Shown one piece after another: positions 51,604 to 61,266 of a stretch of 64,000 nucleotides of DNA. The notes under the pieces are model-generated. The model was not told where the DNA came from. It was given only the letters and a program-made list of their open reading frames with translations, and ran no database searches. Source of the stretch: Mucilaginibacter limnophilus (lineage in GTDB: Bacteria > Bacteroidota > Bacteroidia > Sphingobacteriales > Sphingobacteriaceae); assembly GCF_004005815.1 (NCBI RefSeq), contig NZ_SACK01000002.1, positions 248,001-312,000 of the forward strand, read 5' to 3'. A program made the position numbers and the translations under genes. Within the stretch, counting starts at the first letter, position 1; every line of letters begins with the position of its first letter.

Positions 51604-52689
51604 CTACTTCGCAGGGCTCAACTTTATTTGAAACAATTTATCCCAGTTTTTCCCGGTAACAAACAGGCGCTTGCCCTTTGCATCCCATGCAATACCGTTA
51701 AAGTAATCGGCATTAGCATTGCGCTGCGCTTTAGGGTATAAACTTGTCAAATCTGCCTTTTGCAATACAGCGCCGGTTTTAGGATCGATAACCAGTATAT
51801 CGTCAGTCATGTACACGTTTGCGTATAACTTGCCATCTATAAATTCCAGCTCGTTTACCGAATCTATTTGTTTCTCGTTATCATAAACACCAATCCGGCC
51901 AATTTGGTGGTAATCGTTCTTATCTAAAAATATGATAGCGTTACTGCCTTCGGTAGTGTAAATTTTCTCACCGTCGAAGCATAATCCCCAGCCCTGTTCA
52001 CCGGCTGTGTAGTTAAGTGTTTGAAGTAGCTTAAAGGTGTTTTTATCATACACGTAAGCTGTTTTTTCTTTATAGGTAAGCTGTAATATCTTGTCGCCAA
52101 TAATGGTTATGCCTTCGGCGAATACTTTTGGGTCAACCAGGGCTTCCTTTACCACTTTGCCTGTTGCTAAATCAACTTTGCGCAAGCTTGAACGGCCGGT
52201 AACCGGCTCGTCGTCATTAGGCGGAATCAGGTAACCCCCGTCACTTTCATACAGGTAGCCATCATGGTATTCCAGGCCTTCGGTATATGAGGTGGTATCG
52301 TGCGGATAAACTTTTTCTACAGTGAACGTCAATTTTTCAGGGGCTTTAGCAGCCAGAAGCACAATATTGGTTGATACTTCCTGGCTTGCGCCCCCTGCAT
52401 AAACATTAGCTGTAATTACTTTAGTACCCAACGGCAGGTTGTCTGTTTTTACAGTTAAAGACGAGGCATCTTTTTTCGATCCAATGTGAAGGGTATCCAA
52501 TGTATATGCTACTGAATCAATCTTTAACCCGTCGGGCAAATTCAGGCTTACCGCTATTTCTTTACCTGCCGGGTAGGTTGTGCCGGCTTCCGGGGCAATG
52601 GTGACCGCTGTCAACAATTCTTTAGTATCTTTTCCGCAGCCGAACATTAGCATCGCGGCAGCTAAGAACAATAAGTGTTGTTTCTTCAT
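51604..52689 (-). CDS. Glutaminyl-peptide cyclotransferase-like lipoprotein
   Basis: 361 residues from the ATG at 52689. Signal lipobox ends in MFGC. Residues about 15-110 form an Ig-like domain; the rest is a five-bladed propeller of the plant-type glutamine cyclotransferase family: HDTTSYTEGLEY, FAEGITIIGDKI, ADYFNGIAWDAKGKRLFVTG. The family makes pyroglutamate at protein N-termini. It is 8 nt after yraN and may be co-transcribed. Confidence 0.9.
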   Translation of the reverse strand: MKKQHLLFLAAAMLMFGCGKDTKELLTAVTIAPEAGTTYPAGKEIAVSLNLPDGLKIDSVAYTLDTLHIGSKKDASSLTVKTDNLPLGTKVITANVYAGGASQEVSTNIVLLAAKAPEKLTFTVEKVYPHDTTSYTEGLEYHDGYLYESDGGYLIPPNDDEPVTGRSSLRKVDLATGKVVKEALVDPKVFAEGITIIGDKILQLTYKEKTAYVYDKNTFKLLQTLNYTAGEQGWGLCFDGEKIYTTEGSNAIIFLDKNDYHQIGRIGVYDNEKQIDSVNELEFIDGKLYANVYMTDDILVIDPKTGAVLQKADLTSLYPKAQRNANADYFNGIAWDAKGKRLFVTGKNWDKLFQIKLSPAK

Positions 52690-52697
52690 AATATGTA

Positions 52698-53063
52698 TTA
52701 AGCCGACGGCCAAAAGGCGTCTTCAATATGCTTTAACGTGTATTCGAGGTTTTTATTAAATAAAACCGAAATTATATCAAACCGCACTTCACCCTGATGA
52801 TTCATCAGGTATATATATTCGTCTGCTGCCTCGGCAAGCAGCTTTTGCTTGCGCGTGTCAACAAAGTCCTCGGGCAAGCCAAAACCTGCATTGGTGCGTG
52901 TTTTCACTTCGGCAAATATAATCACCCTGTCTTTATAGGCAATTAAATCAACCTCGGCTTTGCCATGTGTCCAGTTTTCATCCAGTATCTCGTAACCGGC
53001 GTTTTCAAGAAAGGATTTTGCTATAGTTTCGCCTTTGCGGCCAAGGTCGAGGTGATCAGCCAT
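52698..53063 (-). CDS. YraN-like UPF0102 endonuclease-fold protein
   Basis: 121 residues. The LGRKGETIAKSFLENAGYEIL start and the DLIAYKDRVIIFAEVKTR motif (Asp, Glu, Lys of a restriction-endonuclease-like site) mark UPF0102/YraN. Likely nucleic acid processing; function not established. Its ATG immediately follows the dnaG stop codon, so the two are in one operon. Confidence 0.93.
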   Translation of the reverse strand: MADHLDLGRKGETIAKSFLENAGYEILDENWTHGKAEVDLIAYKDRVIIFAEVKTRTNAGFGLPEDFVDTRKQKLLAEAADEYIYLMNHQGEVRFDIISVLFNKNLEYTLKHIEDAFWPSA

Positions 53064-54983
53064 TTATTTTAAAATTACCGAACCCAGATAATCAGATATA
53101 TGCCTTTCAACCTTTTTCATACGGGCGTACTGGTTTAGCAGTATTTCCTGGTCGTGCTCACTTTGCGCTGTTTGAAGCTCATTACGCAGCTTCTCCAAAA
53201 TTTGCCCAACTTTATGCTTTTTCAGGTGAAAAATGCCGCCAAGTACCGTTGCTTTCATGTTGGCCTGTTCGTCGGTAACCAGTATTTTGTGCATTTCGTA
53301 CCAGTTTTCGCTAAGCGTATAGCGAGTTGCCAGCATAGTTACAGCAAGGTCAACAATGCCTTTATCGGTATGATGAATATAATGCTGCTCATCAGGCAAT
53401 ACGCCATTTTCAACTTCCTTACGGTAATCTTCCACAAAGGCTTTGCAGGCTTCATTGTCAAACGTCACGTCGCTTAGTTCGGCAATCATAAACGGGCCGA
53501 TATAGGTATTGGCAATACCATCCCAATCGATCATGCGGTTTCCGTAAAGCAACAGCAATCGCACAATTTCTTTTTCCTGGGTAAAAGTTTCTTTTATTTC
53601 AGGAACTACCGGCTCGAAGTTAGGCATCTCCTCAACCGGTGTCTGGAAGTTTTGCGTTGGCTGCCCGTCTTTTTTAGCTTTAGCCAAACGCATCTTGTTC
53701 AGCTCGGTAAGCAGCGAGCGCTCGTCGATCTGCATTTGGTAGCTGCACTCCTTAATAAATACCGAAGCTTTGATGGAATCAGGTATTTTGGCAATGCTTT
53801 CCACTACCTCACGTATTACACCGGCTTTTTTAATCGGATCGTTACCGGCCTCTTTAAGCAGGATGCTTGTTTTATAAAGGATAAAATCTTTTTTATTATC
53901 GTCGATATACTTTTTGAAGGCGCTGGTACCTACATTGCGTACGTACGAATCGGGGTCGTGCCCGTCAGGAAAGAGAACTACTTTAACGTTTAGCCCTTCT
54001 TCAAGTATCATGTCCAACCCGCGTAAAGACGCTTTTATACCTGCCGCGTCACCATCATACAAAATGGTCACATTTTTTGTAAAGCGCCCTATCAGCCTGA
54101 TCTGCTCAACAGTTAATGAAGTGCCCGACGAAGCTACCACGTTCTCTATCCCCGCCTGGTGTACGCTTAGTACATCAGCATAACCCTCAACCAGGTAGCA
54201 GTTATCTTCATCACGAATGGCTTTCTTGGCAAAGTATAACCCGTAAAGTACGCTTGATTTATGGTAGATTTCCGACTCAGGCGAGTTAACATATTTTGGT
54301 ACGCTTTTATCACTTTTTAGCGTACGTCCGCCGAAAGCTATCACCCTACCGGTAAAACCATGTATCGGGAACATAACCCGGCCGCGGTAACGGTCGTACG
54401 TGCTGCCATTGTCCCGCTTTACCGAAAGTCCGCTTTCTTCCAGAAATTCCGGTTTGTAACCTTCAGCTATGGCTTTTGAAGTAAACGCTTCCCACTGGTC
54501 GGGTGAATAACCGAGTTCAAATTTCTTAATAGTTTCGTTGGTAAAACCGCGTTCTTTGAAGTAGCTCAAGCCAATGCTTTGGCCTTCGTCGGTTTCCCAC
54601 ATGCTGTCCTGAAAGAATTTAGCGGCAAAGCCGGTAACGATCATCAGGCTTTCGCGGCGGTTCTCTTCCTCGCGGTTTTCTGTAGTTTCAACCGTTTCCT
54701 CTACCTCAATACCGTACTTTTTGGCCAGCCATTTCAGTGCTTCAGGATAAGTAAACTTCTCATGCTCCATCAGGAACGTTACAGCTGAACCGCCTTTTCC
54801 TGATGAGAAATCTTTAAAAATACCTTTTGCCGGAGATACTGTGAACGACGGCGTACGCTCGTTAGCAAATGGCGACAAACCGATATAATTGGCGCCACGT
54901 TTTTTCAGCTGCACAAAATCACCAATAACCTCCGCTATATCGGTGGCTTCCATTATACGGTCGATGGTAGATTTTGTGATCAT
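53064..54983 (-). CDS. dnaG: DNA primase, zinc-ligand-less CHC2 domain
   Basis: 639 residues from the ATG at 54983 (a TTG three codons up is open). Makes RNA primers for DNA replication. The N-terminal CHC2 domain is recognisable but its four zinc ligands are replaced: Ser37 and Ala40 in SPFA, Asp58 and Ser61 in KDFSS. The Toprim domain is intact (VEGYADVLSVH and YDGDAAGIKAS), and the C-terminal helicase-binding part is present. So catalysis should remain but template recognition by a zinc ribbon must differ. Operon with yraN. Confidence 0.95.
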   Translation of the reverse strand: MITKSTIDRIMEATDIAEVIGDFVQLKKRGANYIGLSPFANERTPSFTVSPAKGIFKDFSSGKGGSAVTFLMEHEKFTYPEALKWLAKKYGIEVEETVETTENREEENRRESLMIVTGFAAKFFQDSMWETDEGQSIGLSYFKERGFTNETIKKFELGYSPDQWEAFTSKAIAEGYKPEFLEESGLSVKRDNGSTYDRYRGRVMFPIHGFTGRVIAFGGRTLKSDKSVPKYVNSPESEIYHKSSVLYGLYFAKKAIRDEDNCYLVEGYADVLSVHQAGIENVVASSGTSLTVEQIRLIGRFTKNVTILYDGDAAGIKASLRGLDMILEEGLNVKVVLFPDGHDPDSYVRNVGTSAFKKYIDDNKKDFILYKTSILLKEAGNDPIKKAGVIREVVESIAKIPDSIKASVFIKECSYQMQIDERSLLTELNKMRLAKAKKDGQPTQNFQTPVEEMPNFEPVVPEIKETFTQEKEIVRLLLLYGNRMIDWDGIANTYIGPFMIAELSDVTFDNEACKAFVEDYRKEVENGVLPDEQHYIHHTDKGIVDLAVTMLATRYTLSENWYEMHKILVTDEQANMKATVLGGIFHLKKHKVGQILEKLRNELQTAQSEHDQEILLNQYARMKKVERHISDYLGSVILK

Positions 54984-55161
54984 GCGCTGCAAAGGTAAAT
55001 GCTAATGTATCCTTAAAAAAGAAAAAGTTATATCCTACTAATTAACAACAAGTGTTAATATCTGTATTGCATTTGATATTCAGTTGTTTACTGTGAATTT
55101 TCTTCTTGAAACTGTAGCATTAAGCTTATACGCTGCGTAATAATAAAAAAACCCCTTAACC

Positions 55162-55635
55162 ATGAAAAAATCTATAGTACTGATCGCTTTTGCGGCTTTA
55201 GTGATAACTGGCTGCAAAAAGGAAGGAAAAATGTGCTGCGATATGCCCGAGCAAAATTACATCACAGCCAAAGTAGCTGATACTACCTGGGCAGCGCCGC
55301 TGCAGGCCACATACTACCGCGACTCGTTAAACCTTTGGGCGCAACATGACGAAGAACATTTATTTTTCAGGTTAAAATTTGACGGTACGGGTAAATACTT
55401 GTTAAACGCCACTGAAGGCACCTTTTTCCGTACTGTCGGGCTGGATGTTATAACCAGCCGTTTTATTACAACGGATGGTGCCGGGGAAATAAATATAACA
55501 TCATACAATAAGGCTAAAAATGTAATAGAAGGCAATTTTAGTGTCCAAATGATGATGACATATCCTGCAGATGTAATACCCGACCCGTTAAAAATGTATA
55601 TGAAGCAGGGTAAATTCAGCGTACGGTTACCCTAA
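55162..55635 (+). CDS. DUF6252-like lipoprotein
   Basis: 157 residues. Lipobox ALVITGC with Cys19 as lipid site, then a short linker with CC. The body is a beta-rich domain typical of Bacteroidota DUF6252 proteins, with IEGNFSVQM and QGKFSVRLP strands at the C-terminus. It contacts the periplasm or outer surface; function unknown. Monocistronic, before asnS. Confidence 0.75.
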   Translation: MKKSIVLIAFAALVITGCKKEGKMCCDMPEQNYITAKVADTTWAAPLQATYYRDSLNLWAQHDEEHLFFRLKFDGTGKYLLNATEGTFFRTVGLDVITSRFITTDGAGEINITSYNKAKNVIEGNFSVQMMMTYPADVIPDPLKMYMKQGKFSVRLP

Positions 55636-55642
55636 ATAATTG

Positions 55643-55650
55643 TATTTTTG
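55643..55650 (+). promoter_or_regulatory. -7 box of asnS
   Basis: TATTTTTG, a TAnnTTTG match, 22 bp before the asnS ATG and after the DUF6252 stop. Confidence 0.55.
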
Positions 55651-55672
55651 CCGCTCATAATAACACAATTAT

Positions 55673-57109
55673 ATGAGCAAACGAATCAAAATTAAAGCAC
55701 TGCTTGAAAGCAACGAAACAAACATTGATGTAACGGTAAAAGGATGGGTACGCACCTTTCGTAATAATCAGTTTATAGCTTTAAATGATGGTTCTACAAA
55801 TAATAACGTTCAGGTAGTTGTTGATTTTGAAAATACCGATGCAGCCCTTTTAAAACGCATTACCACCGGTGCTGCGCTTAGCATTACCGGTACTGTTGTT
55901 GAATCTATAGGCAAGGGCCAGAAGATCGATATCAAAGCAAAAGAAATTGAAATACTGGGCGACAGCGACCCGGAGAAATACCCGCTGCAACCTAAAAAAC
56001 ATAGTTTAGAATTTTTGCGAGAGATAGCCCACCTGCGTTTTCGTACAAATACTTTTGGGGCTATTTTCAGGGTACGCAACAGTCTGTCATTCGCCATCCA
56101 CAAGTTTTTCCAGGAGCGTGGCTTTGTTTACCTGCATACTCCGGTGATTACAGCTTCAGACGCTGAAGGAGCGGGTGAAACTTTCCACGTAACAAACTTT
56201 GATCTGGATAATATTCCCAGAACTGATACGAACGAGATTGATTACAAACAGGATTTTTTTGGCAAAGCAACCAACCTTACTGTATCAGGTCAGCTGGAAG
56301 GTGAGCTGGGCGCTATGGCATTAAGCGATATTTATACTTTCGGACCAACGTTTCGTGCCGAAAACTCAAATACCACCCGCCACCTTGCCGAATTTTGGAT
56401 GATTGAGCCTGAAATGGCCTTCTATGATTTGGACGACAACATGGACCTTGCCGAGGGCCTGTTAAAATATGTAATTAAATACGCGCTTGACAACAACCGC
56501 GAGGATATTGAATTTTTAACACAGCGCCTGCAGGAAGAAGAAAAACAAAAACCACAGAATGAACGCTCAGAAATGAGCCTACTTGAAAAGCTACAGTTTT
56601 GCTTGGATAACGATTTTGTGCGCCTTACTTATACCGAGGCTATTGACATATTAAAAGATTCGACGCCCAACAAAAAGAAGAAATTCCAATACCTGGTTGA
56701 AGGCTGGGGCACTGACCTGCAATCGGAACACGAGCGCTATCTGGTTGAAAAGCATTTCAAAAAACCGGTTATATTAACCGACTATCCGAAGGAAATAAAA
56801 GCCTTTTACATGCGCCAGAACGACGACGGCAAAACCGTACGCGCTATGGACATATTGTTCCCGGGCATTGGAGAAATTGTAGGAGGATCGCAGCGTGAAG
56901 AGCGACTTGAAAAGCTTGAGCAGCGCATGGACGAAATGGGCATACCAAAAGATGAACTTTGGTGGTACCTTGATACCCGCCGCTTCGGCGCCTGTCCGCA
57001 CGCGGGCTTTGGATTGGGTTTTGAGCGTTTAGTGTTGTTTGTTACCGGCATGGGTAACATCAGGGACGTAATACCTTTCCCACGGTTCCCAAAGAATGCT
57101 GAATTTTAA
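55673..57109 (+). CDS. asnS: Asparaginyl-tRNA synthetase
   Basis: 478 residues, normal for bacterial AsnS. OB-fold anticodon domain (about 15-110) with VKGWVRTFR, then class II core with [37 protein letters not shown] (motif 2 region) and [19 protein letters not shown] (motif 3). Charges tRNA-Asn. It has its own -7 box and ends at a 14-bp hairpin. Confidence 0.97.
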   Translation: MSKRIKIKALLESNETNIDVTVKGWVRTFRNNQFIALNDGSTNNNVQVVVDFENTDAALLKRITTGAALSITGTVVESIGKGQKIDIKAKEIEILGDSDPEKYPLQPKKHSLEFLREIAHLRFRTNTFGAIFRVRNSLSFAIHKFFQERGFVYLHTPVITASDAEGAGETFHVTNFDLDNIPRTDTNEIDYKQDFFGKATNLTVSGQLEGELGAMALSDIYTFGPTFRAENSNTTRHLAEFWMIEPEMAFYDLDDNMDLAEGLLKYVIKYALDNNREDIEFLTQRLQEEEKQKPQNERSEMSLLEKLQFCLDNDFVRLTYTEAIDILKDSTPNKKKKFQYLVEGWGTDLQSEHERYLVEKHFKKPVILTDYPKEIKAFYMRQNDDGKTVRAMDILFPGIGEIVGGSQREERLEKLEQRMDEMGIPKDELWWYLDTRRFGACPHAGFGLGFERLVLFVTGMGNIRDVIPFPRFPKNAEF

Positions 57110-57117
57110 TGTTTGAA

Positions 57118-57159
57118 TTTCACCGATTAATGATTGATTAAAATGATTAATCGGTGAAA
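57118..57159 (+). terminator. Hairpin after asnS
   Basis: TTTCACCGATTAAT and its reverse complement, 14 bp perfect, with a 14-nt spacer. A third copy of ATCGGTGAAAT follows at 57170-57180 and overlaps the start of the next gene. Confidence 0.65.
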
Positions 57160-57173
57160 TCGTAATAAAATCG

Positions 57174-57638
57174 GTGAAATCCATAATTAAACTTACTACC
57201 ATAATCAATGCCCCTGCCGAAACGGTATTTGATCTGTCGCGCAGTATCGACCTGCATATCGAATCAACCAAACATACCGGTGAAAAAGCAATCGCTGGGC
57301 GTACAAGCGGCTTGATACAGATGGGAGAAAGCGTAACATGGCAGGCCAAGCATTTCGGAATAGTGCAACAGCTTACATCAAAGATCACAGAGTTTGATCG
57401 TCCGCGTTATTTTGTTGATGAGATGGTGAAGGGCGCGTTCAAGAGTTTCAGGCACGAGCATAGGTTTATGGAAAATAACGGCCAAACTGTTATGACGGAT
57501 ATTTTCATCTTTGAGGCACCGTTTGGCTGGATTGGCGCATTTTTTAGCAAGCTTATATTAAAGAAGTACATGACTAATCTGCTTGCAAAGCGCAATGCTG
57601 TTATCAAATCAGTTGCCGAAGCGGGAAATAAGTTTTAA
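57174..57638 (+). CDS. SRPBCC-family ligand-binding-like protein
   Basis: 154 residues. The start is GTG at 57174, inside the third repeat copy; no ATG exists before the conserved IKLTTIINAPAETVFDLS strand. Later segments PRYFVDEMVKGAFKSFRHEH and FEAPFGWIG fit the cell-division-inhibitor SulA-linked YfiH-like (SRPBCC) group. Function unknown. Separate from asnS by the hairpin. Confidence 0.85.
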   Translation: MKSIIKLTTIINAPAETVFDLSRSIDLHIESTKHTGEKAIAGRTSGLIQMGESVTWQAKHFGIVQQLTSKITEFDRPRYFVDEMVKGAFKSFRHEHRFMENNGQTVMTDIFIFEAPFGWIGAFFSKLILKKYMTNLLAKRNAVIKSVAEAGNKF

Positions 57639-57695
57639 TATCCGGCACAAATAGCCGATAGGCTTGTTATCCGCCTGTTTACTTATATTGCGGTC

Positions 57696-58622
57696 ATGGC
57701 CAAAAGGTTACTTCTAATCATTTTTTCACTACTATTTACGTACGTCGCTAAAGCACAGCAAATTCAGCGTTTTAACCCTGATACGGTAATGACCATTGTT
57801 ATCGATTCGGCAGTTAATATTAACTCACATCGGCTAAACGCACAGGATTTTATCGACGCCGTTACACGTGACACCAGTTTTTACAAGGCCTTTCGGGATA
57901 TGAAACGCTATTCGTTTTTAGCTGAGAACCGGATAGTCACCTACGATAAAAAAAACAAGATAAACGGTAAAATCTACCGGAAGATTCGCCACACTAATAA
58001 ACCTGGCTCACACAAAGTTGAATACCTGGCAAAAAGCGATAGCGGCAGCCTGTATAAAAAGAATGGTAAATACCAGCTTTATACGGTTGAGATGTTCGAT
58101 TATATTTTTGGGAATGCTTACAATTCCGATTTTACAAACGCTCCTGCGTCAGGCGGATCGGGAAAGAACGCCTCATACAAAAGCAAACTTAAAACATTAA
58201 TCTTCCGCCCTGGAACTAAAGTTAAAGGCATTCCGTTCATCAGCAGCAAAACCGAAATATTCTCGCCAGAGCTGCGAGAATTTTATAATTACCAGTTCGC
58301 GCGTGGTACTTATTTAGACAGTATTCCTGTATATCGCTTTAAGGTTACCCGCAAACCAAGCACCGCGCCGGGCGATGTCATGATAAACGAAATGACCACC
58401 ATATTTGATACCCGCACTTTTGAGATATTAGGCAGGTATATCGATATGAAATTTAACAATATGTTCGCAAGTTTTAATGTACAAATGAACATCGAACTGA
58501 ACAGGTTTAACAGTGAACTGCTACCCGTTAAAATAAGTTATCAGGGAAATTGGGATGTGCCTTTTCATAAAGAAGAACGGGCAGGATTTTTGATTCTGCA
58601 TAAAGAATATAAAGAGGAATAA
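57696..58622 (+). CDS. Exported protein of unknown family
   Basis: 308 residues with a signal peptide ending near AKAQQ (about residue 20). The mature part is rich in Lys, Tyr and beta strands, with no motif I know; it contains YSFLAENRIVTYDKKNKING (from residue 71) and a NEMTTIFDTRTFEILG strand. It resembles Bacteroidota periplasmic or outer-membrane hypotheticals. Monocistronic, 58 nt after the SRPBCC stop. Confidence 0.7.
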   Translation: MAKRLLLIIFSLLFTYVAKAQQIQRFNPDTVMTIVIDSAVNINSHRLNAQDFIDAVTRDTSFYKAFRDMKRYSFLAENRIVTYDKKNKINGKIYRKIRHTNKPGSHKVEYLAKSDSGSLYKKNGKYQLYTVEMFDYIFGNAYNSDFTNAPASGGSGKNASYKSKLKTLIFRPGTKVKGIPFISSKTEIFSPELREFYNYQFARGTYLDSIPVYRFKVTRKPSTAPGDVMINEMTTIFDTRTFEILGRYIDMKFNNMFASFNVQMNIELNRFNSELLPVKISYQGNWDVPFHKEERAGFLILHKEYKEE

Positions 58623-58715
58623 TTGACATCAATGTCAAAATTCTCTATCTATTCAAACAAAAAGCTTAGTTCGGTTTGTTTCTTAAGCATATTGCTTAAT
58701 TGCTGATACTACTTT

Positions 58716-60503
58716 ATGGCGAAACACACTTATGAAACCGGCCTGGTAGGCAACTGTGCCTTTTTAGCCCATATTAATAAAAACACTAATGTTAGCTGGT
58801 TATGCTGGCCCAGATTCGACAGCACCTTTGTTTTCGGCAATATGCTTGACAAAGAAAAGGGCGGCGAGTTTTCGATACTACCTGACGAGGAATACACATC
58901 AAACCAGTATTACCTTGAAAATACAAACGTGCTGTGTACAGAGATTTCAACCAGTCGTGGCAAATATCGAATTACCGATTTTGCACCAAGGTTTTACCAG
59001 TACGAGCGGTACTTTAAACCATTGATGCTGATACGTAAAATTGAGCCGCTTGAAGGGCTTCCGCGCATCAAAGTAAAATGTGAGCCCGTTTGTGATTATG
59101 GCCGTCGAAAGCAAAAAGCGCGCAGGGGCAGCAATCATATCGATTATGCCGGCTGCGATGAAACCATGCGGCTTACCACCAATATTCCGTTAAGCTATAT
59201 AATTGATGAGCAGTTTTTTCAGCTTAGCGAACCAAAATATCTGCTGCTTTCATACGGCGACCCGCTCGAAGCGCCGCTGGTAAGCACAGCCGAAAGCTTT
59301 TTACGCTTTACCACGCAATACTGGCGAACCTGGATTAAACACTCGTCTATCGCCGGTTATTTCCAACCTTATGTAATACGCTCGGCGTTGGTTTTAAAGA
59401 TACATCAGTACGAAGATACCGGAGCTATAATAGCAGCCAGTACCACCAGTTTACCCGAGCATCCGGGTAGCACCCGCAACTGGGATTACCGGTATTGCTG
59501 GCTGCGTGATACTTATTATGTACTCACCTCGCTTAACCACATCGGGCATTTTGAGGAGATGGAGCGCTATTTCAATTATGTATCTGATATCTCTTTTTCT
59601 GAAGGGGAAGATTTCCGCTACCAGCCTTTATACGGTATTACCGGAAAAAAGAAGCTGTATGAAGAAATAATGGATCATCTTGATGGCTATATGGGTGATA
59701 AACCCGTCCGGGTAGGTAATCAGGCATATGAGCATATCCAGAATGATATTTACGGACAGGTGCTGATATCATTGCTACCGCTGTACACCGACCACCGTTT
59801 TGTGTTTAACGAGCGCAAAGATTCCGTACGCTGGATTGAGTCGCTGTTAAGCAAAATTGAGCGTACCATTGATGAGAAGGACGCCGGCATATGGGAGTTC
59901 CGTAATATGGCCAACATTCATTGCTACAGCAATTTGTTTCAATGGGCCGGCTGTAAAGCGGCACTGAAAATGGCACTTACTATCGGGAATAAACAGCTTG
60001 AGGATAAAGCAACTCAGCTAATGGAACGTGCGGCGGCGCATATAGAAAGCTGTTACGACCCGGTACGTAAAGTTTATACCAACGCGGCTAACAGTCCGCA
60101 TCTTGACGCCAGTACCTTGCAGCTTATTATGATGGGCTATCTCGATCCTTCATCACAAAAAGCTAAAGATCATTTGTCTGCACTGGAAAAGGAGCTTAAA
60201 ACGCCTAACGGATTGTTTTACCGCTATTTGCATGCCGATGACTTTGGTAAGCCTAAAACAACATTTTTAATATGCGCCTTCTGGTATGTTGAAGCATTAG
60301 CCTGCGTAGGCCGGCTTGATGATGCCCAGCGTGAATTTGAAAATCTAATGAAGTATTGCAATCATTTGCTGCTGTTTAGCGAAGATGTTGACGAGGCTGA
60401 TGGCAGCCAATGGGGTAATTTCCCGCAGGCATACAGCCATGTTGGCTTGATGAATGCGGCATACCGTATTGCCATCAAGCTTGACAGACCTGTGTTTTTG
60501 TAA
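58716..60503 (+). CDS. Glycoside hydrolase family 15 protein (trehalase/glucoamylase-like)
   Basis: 595 residues. N-terminal beta-sandwich (about 1-230) with LVGNCAFLAHINKNTNVSWL, then an (alpha/alpha)6 barrel with RNWDYRYCWLRD, the GH15 hallmark, and a C-terminal EADGSQWGNFPQAYSHVGLM carrying a catalytic Glu region. In this phylum and in mycobacteria GH15 enzymes beside otsA/otsB act as trehalases. Cytosolic. Linked to the trehalose genes that follow. Confidence 0.9.
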   Translation: MAKHTYETGLVGNCAFLAHINKNTNVSWLCWPRFDSTFVFGNMLDKEKGGEFSILPDEEYTSNQYYLENTNVLCTEISTSRGKYRITDFAPRFYQYERYFKPLMLIRKIEPLEGLPRIKVKCEPVCDYGRRKQKARRGSNHIDYAGCDETMRLTTNIPLSYIIDEQFFQLSEPKYLLLSYGDPLEAPLVSTAESFLRFTTQYWRTWIKHSSIAGYFQPYVIRSALVLKIHQYEDTGAIIAASTTSLPEHPGSTRNWDYRYCWLRDTYYVLTSLNHIGHFEEMERYFNYVSDISFSEGEDFRYQPLYGITGKKKLYEEIMDHLDGYMGDKPVRVGNQAYEHIQNDIYGQVLISLLPLYTDHRFVFNERKDSVRWIESLLSKIERTIDEKDAGIWEFRNMANIHCYSNLFQWAGCKAALKMALTIGNKQLEDKATQLMERAAAHIESCYDPVRKVYTNAANSPHLDASTLQLIMMGYLDPSSQKAKDHLSALEKELKTPNGLFYRYLHADDFGKPKTTFLICAFWYVEALACVGRLDDAQREFENLMKYCNHLLLFSEDVDEADGSQWGNFPQAYSHVGLMNAAYRIAIKLDRPVFL

Positions 60504-60553
60504 GGGAACTGTAAAGGGCTTATTTGTGATGCGAATAAGCCAGGGCAAAGCCT

Positions 60554-60561
60554 TACTTTTG
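60554..60561 (+). promoter_or_regulatory. -7 box just before the HAD gene
   Basis: TACTTTTG matches TAnnTTTG and ends 6 nt before the ATG at 60568. This resembles the arrangement before trmD (40426-40433). Confidence 0.5.
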
Positions 60562-60567
60562 CGGCTT

Positions 60568-61215
60568 ATGACAGATACTTCGCTTAAAAATAAATACGAC
60601 AGTATAATTTTTGATCTTGACGGTACACTTTGGGATAGCACAGCAAATGTGGCTATAGCATGGCAAGCTGCAAAACAGGAGGTTGATTATATTCAAATAG
60701 ATATCGATCAGGCTGTGGTTCGTTCAATTACCGGACTCACCTATAAAACCATATTTGAAAAACTTTTCCCTTATCTTGATGAGAAACAACGTGAGGAGTT
60801 TAAAGCTATTGCTGCTAAAAAGGAGCTGGAAATTTTAAATGAGCGAGGTGGGCAACTTTATCCTGAACTTGAAGAAACACTAAAATATCTCCAAGTCAAT
60901 TACAAACTGTTCCTGGTAAGCAATTGCCAGAACGGATATGCTGAAACATTTTTTAACCATAGTAACTTAAAAGAATACTTTTTAGGTTACCAATGCTATG
61001 GTACCAAGAGCCTGCCAAAGTGGGACAACATAAGGGACATTGTTAATGATTTTAACCTTCAGGCCCCGGTATATGTAGGGGACACACAAGCTGATTATGA
61101 AGCTACTGTCAAAGCGGGTGTCCCTTTCATTTTTGCGGCTTATGGATTCGGAAAAGTAGAACAAGGTATGGTAGCTACTGTTAATTCTTTTGCGGAGTTA
61201 AGAGAGATATTATAA
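60568..61215 (+). CDS. HAD-superfamily hydrolase (phosphoglycolate phosphatase-like)
   Basis: 215 residues from the ATG at 60568. Motif I IIFDLDGTLWDST, motif II FLVSNCQNGY, Lys in CYGTKSLPKW, and motif IV YVGDTQADYEA. This small phosphatase type cleaves sugar or nucleotide phosphates. The -7 box TACTTTTG (60554-60561) ends 6 nt before the ATG, so the message may be leaderless. Located between GH15 and OtsA-OtsB, a role in trehalose phosphate removal is conceivable but not shown. Confidence 0.9.
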   Translation: MTDTSLKNKYDSIIFDLDGTLWDSTANVAIAWQAAKQEVDYIQIDIDQAVVRSITGLTYKTIFEKLFPYLDEKQREEFKAIAAKKELEILNERGGQLYPELEETLKYLQVNYKLFLVSNCQNGYAETFFNHSNLKEYFLGYQCYGTKSLPKWDNIRDIVNDFNLQAPVYVGDTQADYEATVKAGVPFIFAAYGFGKVEQGMVATVNSFAELREIL

Positions 61216-61219
61216 TAAA

Positions 61220-61247
61220 TATCATTGCTGCGTATGCAGCAATGATA
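61220..61247. terminator. Hairpin between HAD and otsA-otsB
   Basis: 12-bp stem TATCATTGCTGC with its reverse complement and a GTAT loop, between convergent genes. Flanking T tracts are short. Confidence 0.75.
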
Positions 61248-61266
61248 CACTTGAATAGATAGATCT

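Noticed and set aside
53064..54983. DnaG as a pseudogene because of missing zinc ligands
   Set aside because: The frame is full length and the Toprim catalytic motifs are intact, so loss of the ligands looks like adaptation.
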